Shown here: positions 36,757 to 50,121 of the stretch, piece after piece
Layout: every line of letters begins with the position of its first letter
Numbering within the stretch: the stretch's first letter is position 1
Source of the DNA: Malus domestica
Taxonomy: Eukaryota > Streptophyta > Magnoliopsida > Rosales > Rosaceae
Assembly: GCF_042453785.1 (NCBI RefSeq)
Contig: NC_091666.1
Span: 25,812,501 to 25,876,500, forward strand
Direction of reading: 5' to 3'
Length of the DNA: 64,000 bases
Notes under the pieces: model-generated
Told to the model about the DNA's origin: nothing
The model's database searches: none
Seen by the model: the letters and a program-made list of their open reading frames with translations, nothing else
Made by a program: the position numbers and the translations under genes

Positions 36757-39700
36757 ATGGGAACAAATGAGGCTGGAGGAGTTCATTACCACTCAGATAC
36801 TGAGATCATCGGTGGTAACGAAAAAATGGCGAATTATAGCGGTCCGCTGAGCGGACCTCTTAGCGGACCACTGAACAAAAAAAGATCAGGCACAAAGAAG
36901 AATGCCAAGATCAACACACCGGAGCCAATCTCTGCTACCAAGCCTGGCATTAGTTCAAATGATGAAGAATCTTATGTCGAGGTCACTCTGGACGTCCGAG
37001 ATGATTCTGTGGCGGTTCACAGCGTAAAACCTGCCGATCATCCTCCTCATGAAGATCACGAAGATCATGTTGAGCTGCTGGGAAAAGGGTTGGAGAAGAG
37101 CCGGTCTTTTGTTCGAAATGCTTCATTTCATATCAAGCGCCTGGCCTCGTTTTCAAAACAAGCAGTAGTAGCAGCAGTGCCTCATCATCATCCGCGAAGG
37201 CGGTTTGATCGAACACAGTCAGCGGCTGCCCCTGCATTGAAGGGCCTCAAGTTCATCAGCAAGACTGATGGGAATGAGTGGCCTGAAGTTGAGAAGAGGT
37301 TCTGCAAGCTCACTGCTTCCACCAATGGCCTGCTTTCCCGTGCGCTTTTCGGGGAATGTATAGGTACTAATAGCAGCTTTTCCTAATGCTACTTCAATTT
37401 CTGTTTACATTTCTCATGTTTGATGTTTTGGAAAACTCTTATGTAGGAATGAACAAGGAATCGAAAGAGTTTGCAGGGAAGCTTTTCGATGCGCTTGCTC
37501 GAAAGCTCGACATCAAAGGCGATTCTATCAATGAGGATCAGCTGAAAGAGTTATGGGATCAAATCTCTGAGCAGGGATTTGACTCCAGGCTTCAAACTTT
37601 CTTTGACATGTAGTTTACTTCATGCTCATCCCAGTTTTTTTTTCTTTTCGAGATTTCCTGAAGCAATCGCTAAAATTAAAAACTATAAATGGAATGGTTA
37701 TCAAACGAACTCTTAATTTCTCTATTCTTTCTCATCTTTTAAACATGAAAAATTTCAGGGTTGATAAAGATGCAGATGGAAGAATCACCATAGAGGAAGT
37801 CAAGGAGGTATGGCAGAAAGAATCACCAAAAGTTAAATTAATTCATGTGATTTTTGTGTAGGTCTCTCAGGACATTTTCGAAATTAATTTTTTTAATCCG
37901 AGATGCAGATTATTAGCTTCAGTGCTTCTGCCAACAAGCTCTCAAACATCCAAAAACAAGCAGATGAGTATGCAGCATTGATCATGGAAGAGTTAGATCC
38001 AGACAATCTCGGATACATCATGGTAAATAGTTTTTTCATTTTATTCACTTTCTAATTAATCGAATCTTAACTGCGGAAGGGAGGATTCAAACTTAGGGAT
38101 GGAGAGGGGAGCACACAACTCTAGCCAGAGTTCTTAATTTTAAAATTCTCAAGTCCTTGGTTCATTTGATGATGGTGACGAATGTGGGAACAGATAGACA
38201 GCCTCGAAACGCTCTTGTTGGAAGGACCGGAAGAGACTGCAGCTGCGGCAAGAGGAAAAGACAGCCGAAACCTAAGCAGAATGCTGAGCCAGAAGCTCAA
38301 GCCTACAAGAGAGCATCCATTAACAAGGTGTTATAACAATACAAAGTACTTCTTGCAAGACAATTGGAAGAGAGTTTGGGTAATGATCCTGTGGCTCGGA
38401 ATCACGTTAGGTCTATTCGTGTACAAATTCATGCAGTATCGAAACAAGGCAGCGTACGAAGTGATGGGACACTGCGTCTGCATGGCGAAAGGTGCAGCGG
38501 AGACACTCAAATTCAACATGGCGCTCATTCTCCTCCCGGTCTGCCGGAACACCATAACCTTGCTCCGAAACAAGACCAAACTAGGAGGCGTTATCCCCTT
38601 CGACGACAATCTCAATTTCCACAAGGTGATAGCTGTGGGGATTGGGTTTGGAGTTGGGATACATGCAATCTACCATATGGCCTGCGACTTCCCGAGGCTC
38701 ATTCATGCGAACAGCGATGACTACGAGCTGATGAAGCCATTTTTCGGGGAGGTGCAACCTTCGAGTTACTGGTATTTCGTGAAATCTTTGGAGGGAGTGA
38801 GTGGGATTGTCATGGTGGTTTTGATGGCGGTTGCATTCACATTGGCTGCTCCTTGTTTCAGAAGAGGTAAAGTTAACCTGCCTAAGCCTCTGAATAAGCT
38901 CGCTGGGTTCAATGCCTTTTGGTATTCCCACCACCTTTTCGTCATAGTCTATGTCCTGCTGATTATCCATGGAGTTCACCTGTATCTGACCAAGAAATGG
39001 TACCAGAAAACAGTAAGAAACCTTCTTAACTACCTCATGTTTACAATAAAAACAACCCTGCAACGTTGATGTTCCTGTGATAGTATCTCAAGCTAATCAT
39101 GAACTGTCATGTGAGAACGTTAAACATGATTAGTTTGGAATACCGTTATAGTGACATCATTGTAGACAAGTTTCTCTCCATACTTCACCTTTTTACTGTT
39201 GTATCAATTTGTCCGACGATGTTCATTTTGTAATAATTGACGTTTTGCATAAAGAATTTCTATATGATTAATGTATGATTTTTTTGTTGTAACACTTATT
39301 TCATGGTCATGGCATTGACAGACATGGATGTACCTAGCTGTTCCACTCACACTCTATGCTGGTGAAAGATTAGTTAGGGCACTCAGATCCAGCATCAAGC
39401 CTGTTCAGATTCTAAAGGTAAGCAACTTTATATATATTGGAGAAAATACCACCAAATGATTAACATAAAAAATTAACAAAAATGACATTTATAGATCTGA
39501 TTATTATTTGTTTAATTATGGTGAAGGTGGCTCTCTACCCTGGTAATGTCTTGGCACTTCATTTGTCCAAGCCTCAAGGCTTCAGATACCATAGTGGGCA
39601 ATACATGTTTGTTAATTGTGCTGCTGTGTCGCCATTTGAATGGTAATTAACCTTAATCATTGTTTTAACATATGAATCAATTAAATTGTCATGCATGATT

Positions 39701-42700
39701 GTGCCACATTTTTAATCATATAGCTACTAAGTGGAATTAGGTTTACGATTTTGATTAGTAGTCTAACAATATAACATTATGATCCTATGATCCTTACATG
39801 TCTTTTTCTCACGCACTTGTCTATTTTCTTGTGTTGTTAATGTACAAAAGGCACCCGTTTTCCATCACCTCGGCCCCTGGAGATGACCACCTCAGTGTTC
39901 ATATCCGGATCGTCGGAGATTGGACCCGACAACTTAAAACGGTGTTCTCAAAGGTGCGTCTGCGATCACAAACTTAATTGCTTAATTACATACACTGCAA
40001 GTGTAGCTAGATTTTCCTTAAAGAACAAATATTGACATGTATAACATAATTGTATATGGATATAATTGAGACCCACATTCTAACTATTAATCTCATGGGA
40101 TGTTAATCTTGTTGTGCTGATTTGTTTAGGTATGCCAACCACCTCCTAGTGGGAAAAGTGGACTCCTTACAGCTGACCACATGCAAGGAGCTGAAAACTT
40201 GATGTGAGTAACAATAACTTAAGGATTAATTAGCTGGTAATGCTCCACTAAATCATGAGTTTAGTAACATCTCTTAATGGGTAAAAACAAGGTTGTCAAT
40301 TTCGCTAATCGGGCTGCAAGCACGGGCCTAGCGTCTAGGCGACTTAAGCAGCTTAGGCGATTCTTTTAATTTTAATTTTCAAACGCTTAAAGATTAATCA
40401 GGGTGGTCGTCAACTGCCTAACCCCTAGGCGCAGCCCTAGGAGGCGTTAGGTGGAGATTTTTAGAACAATAGGAAAAAAGAAAGCAAAAAAAAATCTAGT
40501 GTTTAAATCTAGGATAATGAGGGTAAAGTAAAAGTGCCTAGCTACTAGAGAATTTTTTTTAATCTATTCTCCACCTATATTTTATTGTATCTATCTCTCT
40601 CATCACATAATTAATTTACGTAGGCAACTTAAATGATTAGATAATTGGACACTATGGGATATACACTGGCTATCAATTTGGTCATTAGTAGACAAAATAT
40701 TCCCAATTGCATATACTTGTAGGACAAATTGTAGGACAAAAGAAGAAAAGGTACTTAATCTTGATTGGTTGTGCTTAAAGAAAATAAGATAAACGCCTAA
40801 ACATGGATGTGGTCTATCATTTTTCCTGATGTGCTGTTCACATATTTTTTTTACTTTCCATATACCGTATTAATTTTTGGACGTCTAATCAAATAAATTG
40901 AAGAATATCAAATAAAAAAAATTAATAATATATATGTGAGAAATAAAAATAAGTGTGTGAATAACACATCATTTCTCTAAAGTAAAAACTAGGTGGCCTT
41001 AGTTTTTCCTTCTTTGTTATTTCCTTTGCTCATGATAAAGTTGCTTTGTGTCTTTTCTGACAACGACTAATGAGGGAAAGAAAATTTGTCTACTTTATGG
41101 GTGCTGGTTGGCCTGTATCTTAAGCCAATTAGCACTATTGTCGTTGAAAAATGCTAAGAATATTTTTTCAAAGTTGAACTCTTTATCGGCTCTCTGTTAC
41201 CTAACAGTTTAATGTTAATTTCTGTGTTAACATTTTAAAACATTGTGCAAAAAATATGAGGTAGCAGAGAGTCCATATAGAGTTCCACTTTTGAAAAAGT
41301 CTCCTTAGCATTTCTCTTGTTCGTTTTAACTTTCTCATATGGGAAATGCTAAGGAGTCTCTCTCAAAAGTGGGACTCTCTATAAACTCTTTAGCGACTGA
41401 TGTTTTTTGCACAATGTTTTATAGTGTTGGCACTGGAATTGTATCACCACATTGTGCAAAAAACAAGAGTCGGCGGAGAGTCCATAAAAAATCTCACTTT
41501 AAGAGAATTCCCTTAGTATTTCTCTTCTCATATTACAATATGCGATTAACTTTAGAATACCGCGACTTCACATTTTTAAGTAAAGTTCTAATAATGGGCT
41601 TATTATTAGTTTTTTCTTTTTCTTTCTTGATGTTAGTGGGAAGTGATTAGTGTGATGATTTATTTATTTATTTTTGAAAACAGATTTCCAAGAGTGTTGA
41701 TCGATGGACCCTATGGAGCACCAGCTCAAGAATACAAGACCTATGAAGTGGTGTTGTTGGTAGGGCTAGGGATTGGGGCAACCCCAATGATTAGCATTTT
41801 GAAGGACATAGTGAACAATATCAAGGCCATGGAGGAAGAGGAGGAGGACAATGCTTTAGAAAATGGTGGTGGTGGTGGTGGCGGCACCAAGTTACCACAC
41901 AAATCATCAAAAACACATGCTGGGTCGACCTCGGTGGGACACCATAACTTTAAGACCAAGCGGGCGTATTTTTATTGGGTGACACGGGAACAGGGCTCCT
42001 TTGATTGGTTCAAAGGAGCGATGAATGAGGTGGCGGAATTGGACCACAACAGGGTCATTGAATTTCACAATTATTGCACTAGTGTGTATGAAGAAGGTGA
42101 TGCACGTTCTGCCCTCATTGCCATGCTTCAGTCTTTGAGTCATGCAAAGAATGGTGTCGACATTGTCTCCGGCACACGTGTCAAATCGCACTTTGCCAAG
42201 CCAAACTGGCGTGAGGTCTACAAGCGGATTGCACTCGATCACACCGATGCTAGAGTTGGTGAGTTCCCTTCCCTCTGCCACAAAACTTCATCACACAACA
42301 AATTTTGAAGGAAAAAAAAATAAAAATTTTAATTTCCCTAATATGGGAGGAATTTAAAGTACTCGTGTTATGAAAATTGTTTTCATAATATAATTTATAA
42401 TTGCAGTGTCATAGTAACAGTATTCCAAATCAATAAGTTTTATACTTTCTCACATAATAATGCATAATTGACTTAAAATGTTGTCACTATGACATTTAGT
42501 CACGTGGAAGTTCTGCTCTACTAAGAGCATCTTCAAATGAGATGTCAAATCCTAGGTGGAGATGTCACTGTGCGTATTTGATATAAAAAAATCCTTCCAA
42601 TCAAAGTGTTATTTGTTAATTTGATTTCAAGCCTTGATTAGAAGTCAAATTTGACATCAACATCAAATTTATTTTTAACTAATTTTAATGGTGGGTTCTT

Positions 42701-43304
42701 TATTCCACTAACATTTACAAATTTTGTTTCAACAATTTTTTAAAATATAACAATCATTTAAAGTTCTATATTAATAAGAAAATAGCATTTGACAATTCAG
42801 TTAGAGAAGTACAAAATTTGACATAAGACTTCGGATGGGATTTAGGAATGATCTAATACACCAAATATTCCTCAAAAAATAACATATCATATTTACAAAC
42901 TATTAGTAACCACATCTTTTTATAGGATAAGGTTTCTCGTAAAGCATAACTTTTTTAAAAGTATGAATAACAATTCTCTTCTTTGTTTTAACGTGTTACA
43001 CATATTAGCTTTCCTAGTTCCTTTTACTATCGCATTTATGTCGTCGTTAAAGAAAGTCATTGGTTGGATAATATTCTAGGGGGTGGGGCTTTTGTTGTTG
43101 AGGATGATAGAACGTGGATGACCATCAACACAATATCAATGTCTTAATCATGTTCAATTATTTAACCAGAAGGGGTTGTTTTTGTGTCGTGCAGGGGTGT
43201 TCTACTGCGGGCCACCGGCGCTTACCGAAGAGCTACGCCAGCTGTCCCTCGACTTCTCTCACAAAACCTCCACCCGATTTGAGTTCCACAAAGAAAACTT
43301 CTGA
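36757..43304 (+). CDS. RBOH: Respiratory burst NADPH oxidase (RBOH, RBOHA/C/D group)
   Basis: Eleven exons join in frame: 36757-37363, 37447-37609, 37759-37807, 37909-38022, 38194-39012, 39322-39417, 39527-39642, 39851-39953, 40130-40203, 41684-42258 and 43195-43304, giving 941 aa. The enzyme sits in the plasma membrane and passes electrons from cytosolic NADPH through FAD and two haems to oxygen, making superoxide. Visible parts are a calcium EF-hand loop ([12 protein letters not shown], 259-270), a second EF-like loop (DPDNLGYIM) and haem histidines in FHKVIAVG and WYSHHLF. HPFSIT (656-661, FAD), GPYGAPAQ and [12 protein letters not shown] (NADPH) are also present, and the protein ends in ENF. 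The start is the first ATG; an upstream in-frame TTG was ignored. The N-terminus has three SGPL repeats. A poly-Gly stretch (775-781) lies within the NADPH lobe. Intron 9 (1,480 bp) holds two MITEs. Confidence 0.95.
40290..40455. repeat. gcttaggc-type repeat in RBOH intron 9
   Basis: Contains gcctagcgtctaggcgac, cagcttaggcg and ggcgcagccctaggaggcg. These words resemble those of the repeat at 35597-36070. Confidence 0.45.
41146..41316. mobile_element. MITE in RBOH intron 9, copy 1
   Basis: About 171 bp with inverted ends of about 55 bp: it starts gaaaaatgctaagaatattt and ends with the near reverse complement aaaaagtctccttagcattt. The same family follows directly at 41341. Confidence 0.75.
41341..41524. 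mobile_element. MITE in RBOH intron 9, copy 2
   Basis: Opens with gggaaatgctaaggagtctc and closes with agagaattcccttagtattt. It shares tttgcacaatgtttta-type core words with copy 1. The two copies are 24 bp apart in the same intron and end about 160 bp before exon 10. Confidence 0.75.
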
Positions 43305-43844
43305 TAACACAAGTCTGTCCCACACATTATATATATAATTATAATTATACAAGTTAATTACAGGTTGGATTGAAGAGATGTGCAAACCATGTTATACAAT
43401 GATGCAATCGTTGTAATCTCTTATTATCATGTGAGATGAGAGAGAATAAGAGAAGATAATATTTTGTAATGATAGAATCTCTCAGGTTTTAGGAGAAATT
43501 CTTGGGTACGGCTGACGCAGCAACACACTCATTAGGATTTGAGACTCACATGTAAAGTCGCATATTGTTAAGGTATTGTTGTGTGCAGCAGTCGCATCTT
43601 AAATTCTCCCATATTGTAGCATAAAGTTTGTATTCGAGTTATTTTCTTTTTCCTTAACTTATACATAGAAGAGAATGTGGATGTATTTTTAAGTCATATA
43701 TGATAATCATATAAGGTTGTGTTTGGTCAAGAAGATAATTTCCCAAGGGAACTTCCCAGTGTAATGGCAAGCTTGTAATTTCACAAGCTTCTGGTACTTA
43801 TACGACTCACAAGTTTAAACGGCTAGTTTGGCGGCGGTCATGTT
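43305..43844. other. Tail-to-tail spacer
   Basis: 540 bp between the stop codons of two convergent genes. It should hold both 3' UTRs; no other feature is seen. Confidence 0.5.
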
Positions 43845-46800
43845 TTATTTATGCTTCCTTTTTAGCCTCTGGAAATTTGGTTTCATTAGTTGGCTACCAG
43901 TTATGGGTTGGTTTGGAGCAGAAATAGGCTGGGATGGGATGAAAGGCCTCTTTACCTCAACAATCGGATTCTTTGTGCCGCCGGCATTGTTTGTGAGGAT
44001 CGGAGACACTGATTCTCTTTTGAACTGTCTCGGCACCTCGAGTCTCTCTAGAATTCTTGATGTTTTCGCGTCAAGTTGCCGGTTACCATCTGGTGGCGAT
44101 AGGACTGATTGATCTAGCTTCGGTTTGGAAGTGCAAACTGGAGAATGTAGCTCGGAGACATCATTGACGATCAGCTTCTCCCACTCTTCTGTAATGCAAG
44201 CAGATGCTTTGTCTTCTATGGCTGTCGGATCACAGTGTGAGGCTTCGTTTCTGATGATTGGAAGATCTATTGTTGAATTTGACTGTGCAGCCACTTCTGG
44301 AAGTTTTGGTTCGGTTGCGTTTGGCTCATAGGTTTGCTCTTCAAATCCAGGGGCTATTGATCTGAAATATTCACGTCAAAAAGCAATTAACAGATGGAAC
44401 TTTCACCATTAGTTCTCGTATATAGTTGCTAAACACCCTGAATAACACTAGTGAATTGAAAATCAGTCCTAGACACGTGCCTAAATAACAATATCGATGA
44501 AAATGAGGCCATCCTTGTACACAAAAACCTTGAGTTGGATCATGAAAAAGTAGACCGTGACTAGATATCTTCAATGATGACAAAAGAAAAAAAAAAACCG
44601 AAACATTCATGCTGAGTAACAAAATCCATGTTTTCAACATTCGCTTCCTCTACCATTTATAAAACATGAAACGGGTGTGCTGAGAGTAACAAGAGCCAAT
44701 TGGTGCCTGTATATCTGTACGATTATTTCTATATGTTATGCAGGCTCAAGGTGGATGAAGAGAACAATTACCCCAACTGTAAGCTCTCCTTTACAAGCAA
44801 GTTTAAATTCTGATGGAAGCCCCTCTCGTGCAGCATGGGATTATAATCTCTAACATCAATCTGCACAAATATTTGGCGGAATCACTGCATCATGCAACAA
44901 TCTAAGCATTGAAATGCATGCACATAACTCAATTTTATAGACGTTCTGTGATAAAAGTCACTAATCTAACTCATGAATATGGTAAAATATATTGATCTCT
45001 TCACCAACACTCTGCACTAACAACATATTTAAGATATTGAAAACAACAAATAATTCCTGGGAAGATTTGGTTCAAATTGTAGCTTACACCATGCAGCACT
45101 TTGTGGTCTAGACGAATTGTGAAACTCAACAACCTTGTCAAACTAGATATTTAAAGAAATTGATTCAAGTCGCTTACTCATAAGAAGGATTAAAAGAAAA
45201 GGATTTTCCCAGTATTTTCCAGAAGAATGCAAGCAGAAACATGGTTCATACCTTTGACAAAGATTCGTTAATTGAGTTCTCAATCTCCTTACGTACTGAA
45301 GAACTAGTTGTTAATTGGTTGAGATTGGGAATGTGCAAAACTTCCTCTGATCCGGCAATGCGCTGCAAATAATATAATAATGGTTAACAGAGATACAAGA
45401 TATAGCAGAGTAGAGAAAATAAAGGCAAAATAATTAGCCAATGCATATAATCCATGCTATGTGGAACTAAAACTGGACCAAGCTGGAAGCACAGAAACAA
45501 TGATATACACAGCACAAAGATAATTGTTGTGTAAAGAATTTTAGTATTTCAGGAACTTAAAGAGAAATATTCACTCTGAGAAGCATCGGCCCGTTGCCCG
45601 AAGGTTGAAGAATATAATAGCAGTGCAATGTGCCCTCCGTCATACTTTCTACATTACAATTTGAAGAGCATAACAGACACTGGTCCATTGAATGTAGTGC
45701 ACTGCAAATCCCACGGAAAACTGCAAATTTGTAGCCTGGTTAGGAGAAAAGAACAAAATGTGAACATAGATAAGAGTTACTGAAGCATTCAGAGAATCCC
45801 TGCAAGTCCTAGTATTAGACATCCACAAAGTCTCTGAACTAGGTTGTCCTGGATTAACGTATCAGCAACTCTTACTGGTATACAAGCGAAGTGACAAACC
45901 AAAAAAAATCAAAGGAGGTCTTCAACGCACGTTGAGTATTCAATTCTGACTGATCAATTTCATCCGGACTAGTTTCTATCTCATGAAAAGTTGATGGAAT
46001 CACAACATAGGAAGCTCCCATTATAACACCTGTGATAAAAAGCCCAAGAAAGGGGTAGTTAATCAATGCTGAGACCAAAAACTGAAAGGACCGATCAATT
46101 CTTTAGTGACTTTCTAGTAAGCTCAGAAGGAACTAATAAATGTCAGCTTCAAGCTTAACATTTACCTTCGCTTAGAGACCCCATGTTAGTCCTCTCAATG
46201 ACATTGAAGTCAATTGGCAAAGAAGCACGCTTGAGCTTCATAGAGCTTGGGAATGAGGGCAGTAAAAGGATTGTTTTTACTCCAACTTTCACAGAATTTT
46301 CAATCACATCACATCTTCCAAGATTACAGCCTGTGACCGGACAAGAAAGTTCCTCGCTTCTATTTCTAACAGCATCTTCCAGCGAAATGCCATGACATCT
46401 GCATGTCTATAAGCAGTAAACCTATAATCAAGATCTTAATTGTAGACTTAAATTGTGAAGTTGAAATAAATGAAAATGGAGGAACGAAGGAGTATATCAT
46501 GTAACAAGAAAACATGATGTCTTCCATATTGCTTCTATGCAGGGAGGATAGAGCAACTGTAAATTAAGTTTACTCAGATTTAACTAAGCAGCTCTCTAAT
46601 TAAGTGATAGCAGTTGCTTGGAATAACAGAACAAACCATACAGTGCAGATATCATTGTACTATGCTCACGATTTTACGACTACTAATACAATCTTCTTGA
46701 AGCAATGATAACCCACACATAATCAACCTAGCATAATCCAGGACAGAAATTAAAAATATGAACCAAATTCCTCTGTATCCATCATGACAGCTATTTCAGT

Positions 46801-48525
46801 TAGCTTTTGGATCTCAAGAAAATGAAAGCCATGTATTACTCTACTTGTGATAAATATCAGTGTCTCAGGCCAGATGATGATGCTGTAACAACTCTAAGCA
46901 GTTTTCACTTTAACACCACAAATCATAAGTTCATAACATAAGATTTTAAATGATGCTCAGTAGTCAGTACATAAGTTATGATGGCAAATATGACCACAAA
47001 AATCCACCACCCATGAAGGTTTTTCAGCCAACATGGATGGTTCACACGTAGAGGAACTATAAAGTTTGACAAAGGAGTATTACATATAGTACCTGACAGG
47101 GATAGAAACCATCGATAATTGGATTGACAGATATATACAAGTTGCAGGATATCTGTTTCACAGAGCCCACAAGGTTGTTCTTGAAGTTAAAACGAGCTTG
47201 CAGTGGTTCTTCAACGTCATCCTTTAAATCCTGTAACCATCGGTTTACCAGGCCATGCAATACTTTGACATCTGCAAGTTTTGTTAATAGTAAGAACAAA
47301 CTAACCCCAGCTTGTGGCCTTGAACGGCTACAATGATTCCAGTCTCTTAGACTGTAATGACAACTATTAACATACATAGAGAGAATTAGTGAAATGGAAA
47401 GAGCACTTGAAGGAAGTATATGGCCATCCGTTTATGCTCTCACGCACATGAAAGATTTTTTTTCATTAATCAAAGTTGGCTGTCCTAGTATCCTACGTAC
47501 AGAGATGAATGATAGGAGTGGAAAACCTGGGAGATATGCTTGAAATGAGCAATTATCAAGATCAGAGATACATGTTTGAAAATTGTTGAAATTCTCTTTT
47601 GTATTGCTCAGATGGGATGATCTTTGCTCAAACAGTACAAAATCGACAGAAACACACTTTTCGGCCGCCGCCTGTGGAAAAAGAAGCCAACACCAAAAGA
47701 AAACCGTGCCATGAGAAGCAAGCTGCAAAAGTAAGCATGGCGAAAAAAGAAAACACTGAAGATAAGTAAGCAATGAAAGGCTAACCGTGAGAGTTTTTAG
47801 CATGACAAAGTCGACATCTCGAGGCAAACAGGAGGTTATGACAATCACTTTTCTCATGATATCTTTACCTCCCCAGTGGTACAAAACTTGATCATTTAGG
47901 ACACTGGAAAGTTTCACACCTGCAATAAATTAAACAGAACTTAACAAAATGAGCATGAAGAAGAAAACAATGGATCCCATAGATTACCCAAATCATCGAT
48001 CTGAGGCCAAAATCCATGTGCAGGCAAGTTGTTAACCGCATGGTGGAAGTCGCGGAGATTGAAGTTTCCGCTCGGACTCGGTGTATATATGATCTTCATC
48101 TGCAAAAACGATATATTCAATCGCTCTCAGCCTCTCGGCCTCTCATGGACAATAAAACAAACAGGTAGCCTGCATTACGAATTCACATACCTCATCGGAC
48201 AAGGAAATCGGATTTTGAAAAACGTAGCACAGGCCAATCCGATCTCTGAGCGACTCCGATCTGCCCCACGGCGCCGGCGATGAAATGGCGTACAAATTCG
48301 CAAGCTGCAACAGCGACTAGCAAAATTGACCGGGAAAACGCATGCGATTCGTGAGTCGATCGATTTCGAAACAGCAATTTGTATGGATAATTTGTACGAA
48401 TTGTTGCAATTTATAGAGAAATTAAACAGTGTTAATTGAACTGAATTGCTTCTTACCTGCTTCAAGTCTCTGAGAAATGGAGGCGGTAAGCTTCGCAGGT
48501 CCAGAACAAAGCACAACTCCACCAT
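43845..48525 (-). CDS. Conserved plant protein of unknown function (At5g07380-like by position)
   Basis: Twelve minus-strand exons join in frame, from the start: 48457-48525, 48191-48304, 47988-48099, 47786-47919, 47527-47671, 47093-47271, 46166-46406, 45931-46029, 45575-45720, 45252-45362, 44772-44860 and 43845-44361, giving 651 aa. I do not recognise a named domain. The N-terminal half alternates hydrophobic strands and helices (MVELCFVLDLRSL, then KVIVITSCLPRDVDFVMLKTL, then SVDFVLFEQ). This could be a von Willebrand A-like fold; that is an inference. A Cys/His cluster, CQTCRCHG (about 250-257) with a later CPVTGC, and CLLCSSNC may bind zinc. The last 170 residues look disordered and end in a basic RLKRKHK. 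The weakest junction is the donor of exon 8. Its place between RBOH and IPK2 matches At5g07380, an uncharacterised gene. Confidence 0.8.
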
Positions 48526-49033
48526 TGCGCTTCGTCTTCGTCTTCGATCGGTCTCGGAAAGCTCGACAGGTTTGGCGCGAAATAGCTAACAAATGACTGT
48601 TTGGTTTCTCGGAGTAGAGAATTGGGCCCCAAAATGCTATGTGCTGTGGACTTAAGTAAACGACATGCCGTGGAATGAGAAAGGTGCAAAATTAGCACCC
48701 AAAGCTAAGAAAAAACATAGGTCAAAGTTCATTTAGACGTACGATTTAGGGTTGGTTTGGAAGGTGTTTCAAAAGGACAGAAAGAGTTTTTTTATAAATA
48801 TATTTTTGAAACCAATTCTTGGTAAAAATGCAAGAAATCGTGAAAAAACACTTGAAGTGCTTGTTGCAAGAAGGACATAGTAGTAGGAAGCACTTCAAGT
48901 GCTTTCGGGTTAGCTTGGAGATTTTGAAGTCGGGGGCAGTGATGTTGTTTGGATTCTTGCACGGGAAGCCATTGACGAAAATTGCTTGCTTTGCGGGCGG
49001 GGATGTAGGGAAAGTGTCTTGGAGATTATTGTT

Positions 49034-49175
49034 AAGGTGGCAAATCAACTCATTGAGTTGTTAATGGATATCCATTAAAACTCGTTTAGTTTGATTTAGC
49101 TTTACATCACCATCACTACTACCAATCTCACTTTTATATTACAGTGATATCAAATTAAACGGGTCTGAGATATTT
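49034..49175. repeat. Half-copy of the 14690-14862 MITE family
   Basis: Begins aaggtggcaaatcaactcat and contains tgatatcaaattaaacgggt, both matching the other copy. The right inverted end is missing. Confidence 0.6.
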
Positions 49176-49960
49176 GAAGTAAAACAAATTTTGCAAGCTT
49201 AGAGTTCACTGCTGCATTTGAAATGGATTATGTTGTAAGAAGTGTTTTTGCTTAAAGGACAATTATATTTTTGCTTTTCTCTGAGATATTTGCTTTTTAG
49301 CTCCTAGGTCGGCAGAGAGCATTCCATCATGGACCCTACTCGGACAGAAATTTGAGACATAATCCTATGTTTGTTTGATGTGCCGTCTTCGTTGTTATTA
49401 CAGGAAAGGGAAATGGCTGCACTGGTGCTTTAGACAGCGACATTGAGAAAATTTTGAAGAAAATATATGCTGTGAATTATTAGCAGCTCTTTTTCCATTT
49501 GATGGGCTCCCCAACAATGATATATAGAGCAATTTTTGTGTGAATATTTGGAGGAGTTCTTCGGTCCAAACGCCAGAAACAAGCGGCTGTCCGACCAATG
49601 ACTCATCGGGTGGCACACGCTAGACGTGGGTCGTGTGATATACACCCAGTTACATGCTATAATTTGTCCTTGCCTTGCATTTCTAACATATAATCGGTTG
49701 TATATCCATCTCGTTTTGTGAAATGTGCAATGTGATGAGAGATATACAAATAAGAAGATTTACAACCGATTATACTCCAGAATTTCCCATCCTAAAGGGG
49801 GAATCTGTCTAGTAACCGGTTGTGTATCCCGTTGCACCTAATCTCCGGCCACGATACGCAAGGGAGTATACAACCAGGGATAGCAAAAAATCTCTCCTCT
49901 TGTAGACCATGCCTGTTATGATATTAAAGTTCAAAGATATTTGTATGGGATATTGGTACT

Positions 49961-49978
49961 TACTCTAGGAAGACAATT
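49961..49978. repeat. SINE target-site duplication, left
   Basis: The 18-mer tactctaggaagacaatt is repeated exactly at 50122-50139 on the far side of the SINE. Confidence 0.9.
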
Positions 49979-50121
49979 GGTCGTACCCAATGCACAAGGT
50001 CTGGGAAAGATGAATGTCGGCTAGCCTTACCCCCATTTATGAAGAGGCTGCTTCCAAGTCTCGAACCCGAGACCTACCGCTCATGGACGAAGGCACTTGC
50101 CATCGCACCAAGTGCGACCTC
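49979..50121 (-). mobile_element. tRNA-derived SINE (Au-like)
   Basis: 143 bp flanked by a perfect 18-bp target duplication. On the minus strand it begins gaggtcgcacttggtgcgat (A-box region). It carries the B box gggttcgagac and ends in gtgcattgggtacgacc. This arrangement and the 3' end resemble the Au family of plant SINEs. The perfect duplication points to a fairly recent insertion. It lies 240 bp beyond the IPK2 stop codon. Confidence 0.85.

Larger units (their letters stand above)
48526..49978. other. Promoter side of the unknown gene and spacer
   Basis: Contains a piece of a ttggaagtgcttt-type MITE (about 48751-48930), whose intact relative is at 51494-51688. A half-copy of the 14690 MITE family lies at 49034-49175. 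No further gene is supported. Confidence 0.45.

Noticed and set aside
46381-46406. Acceptor at the ag just before atgtcatgg for exon 7 of the unknown gene
   Set aside because: Using that AG breaks the frame; the AG ten bases upstream keeps the frame and the Cys/His text.
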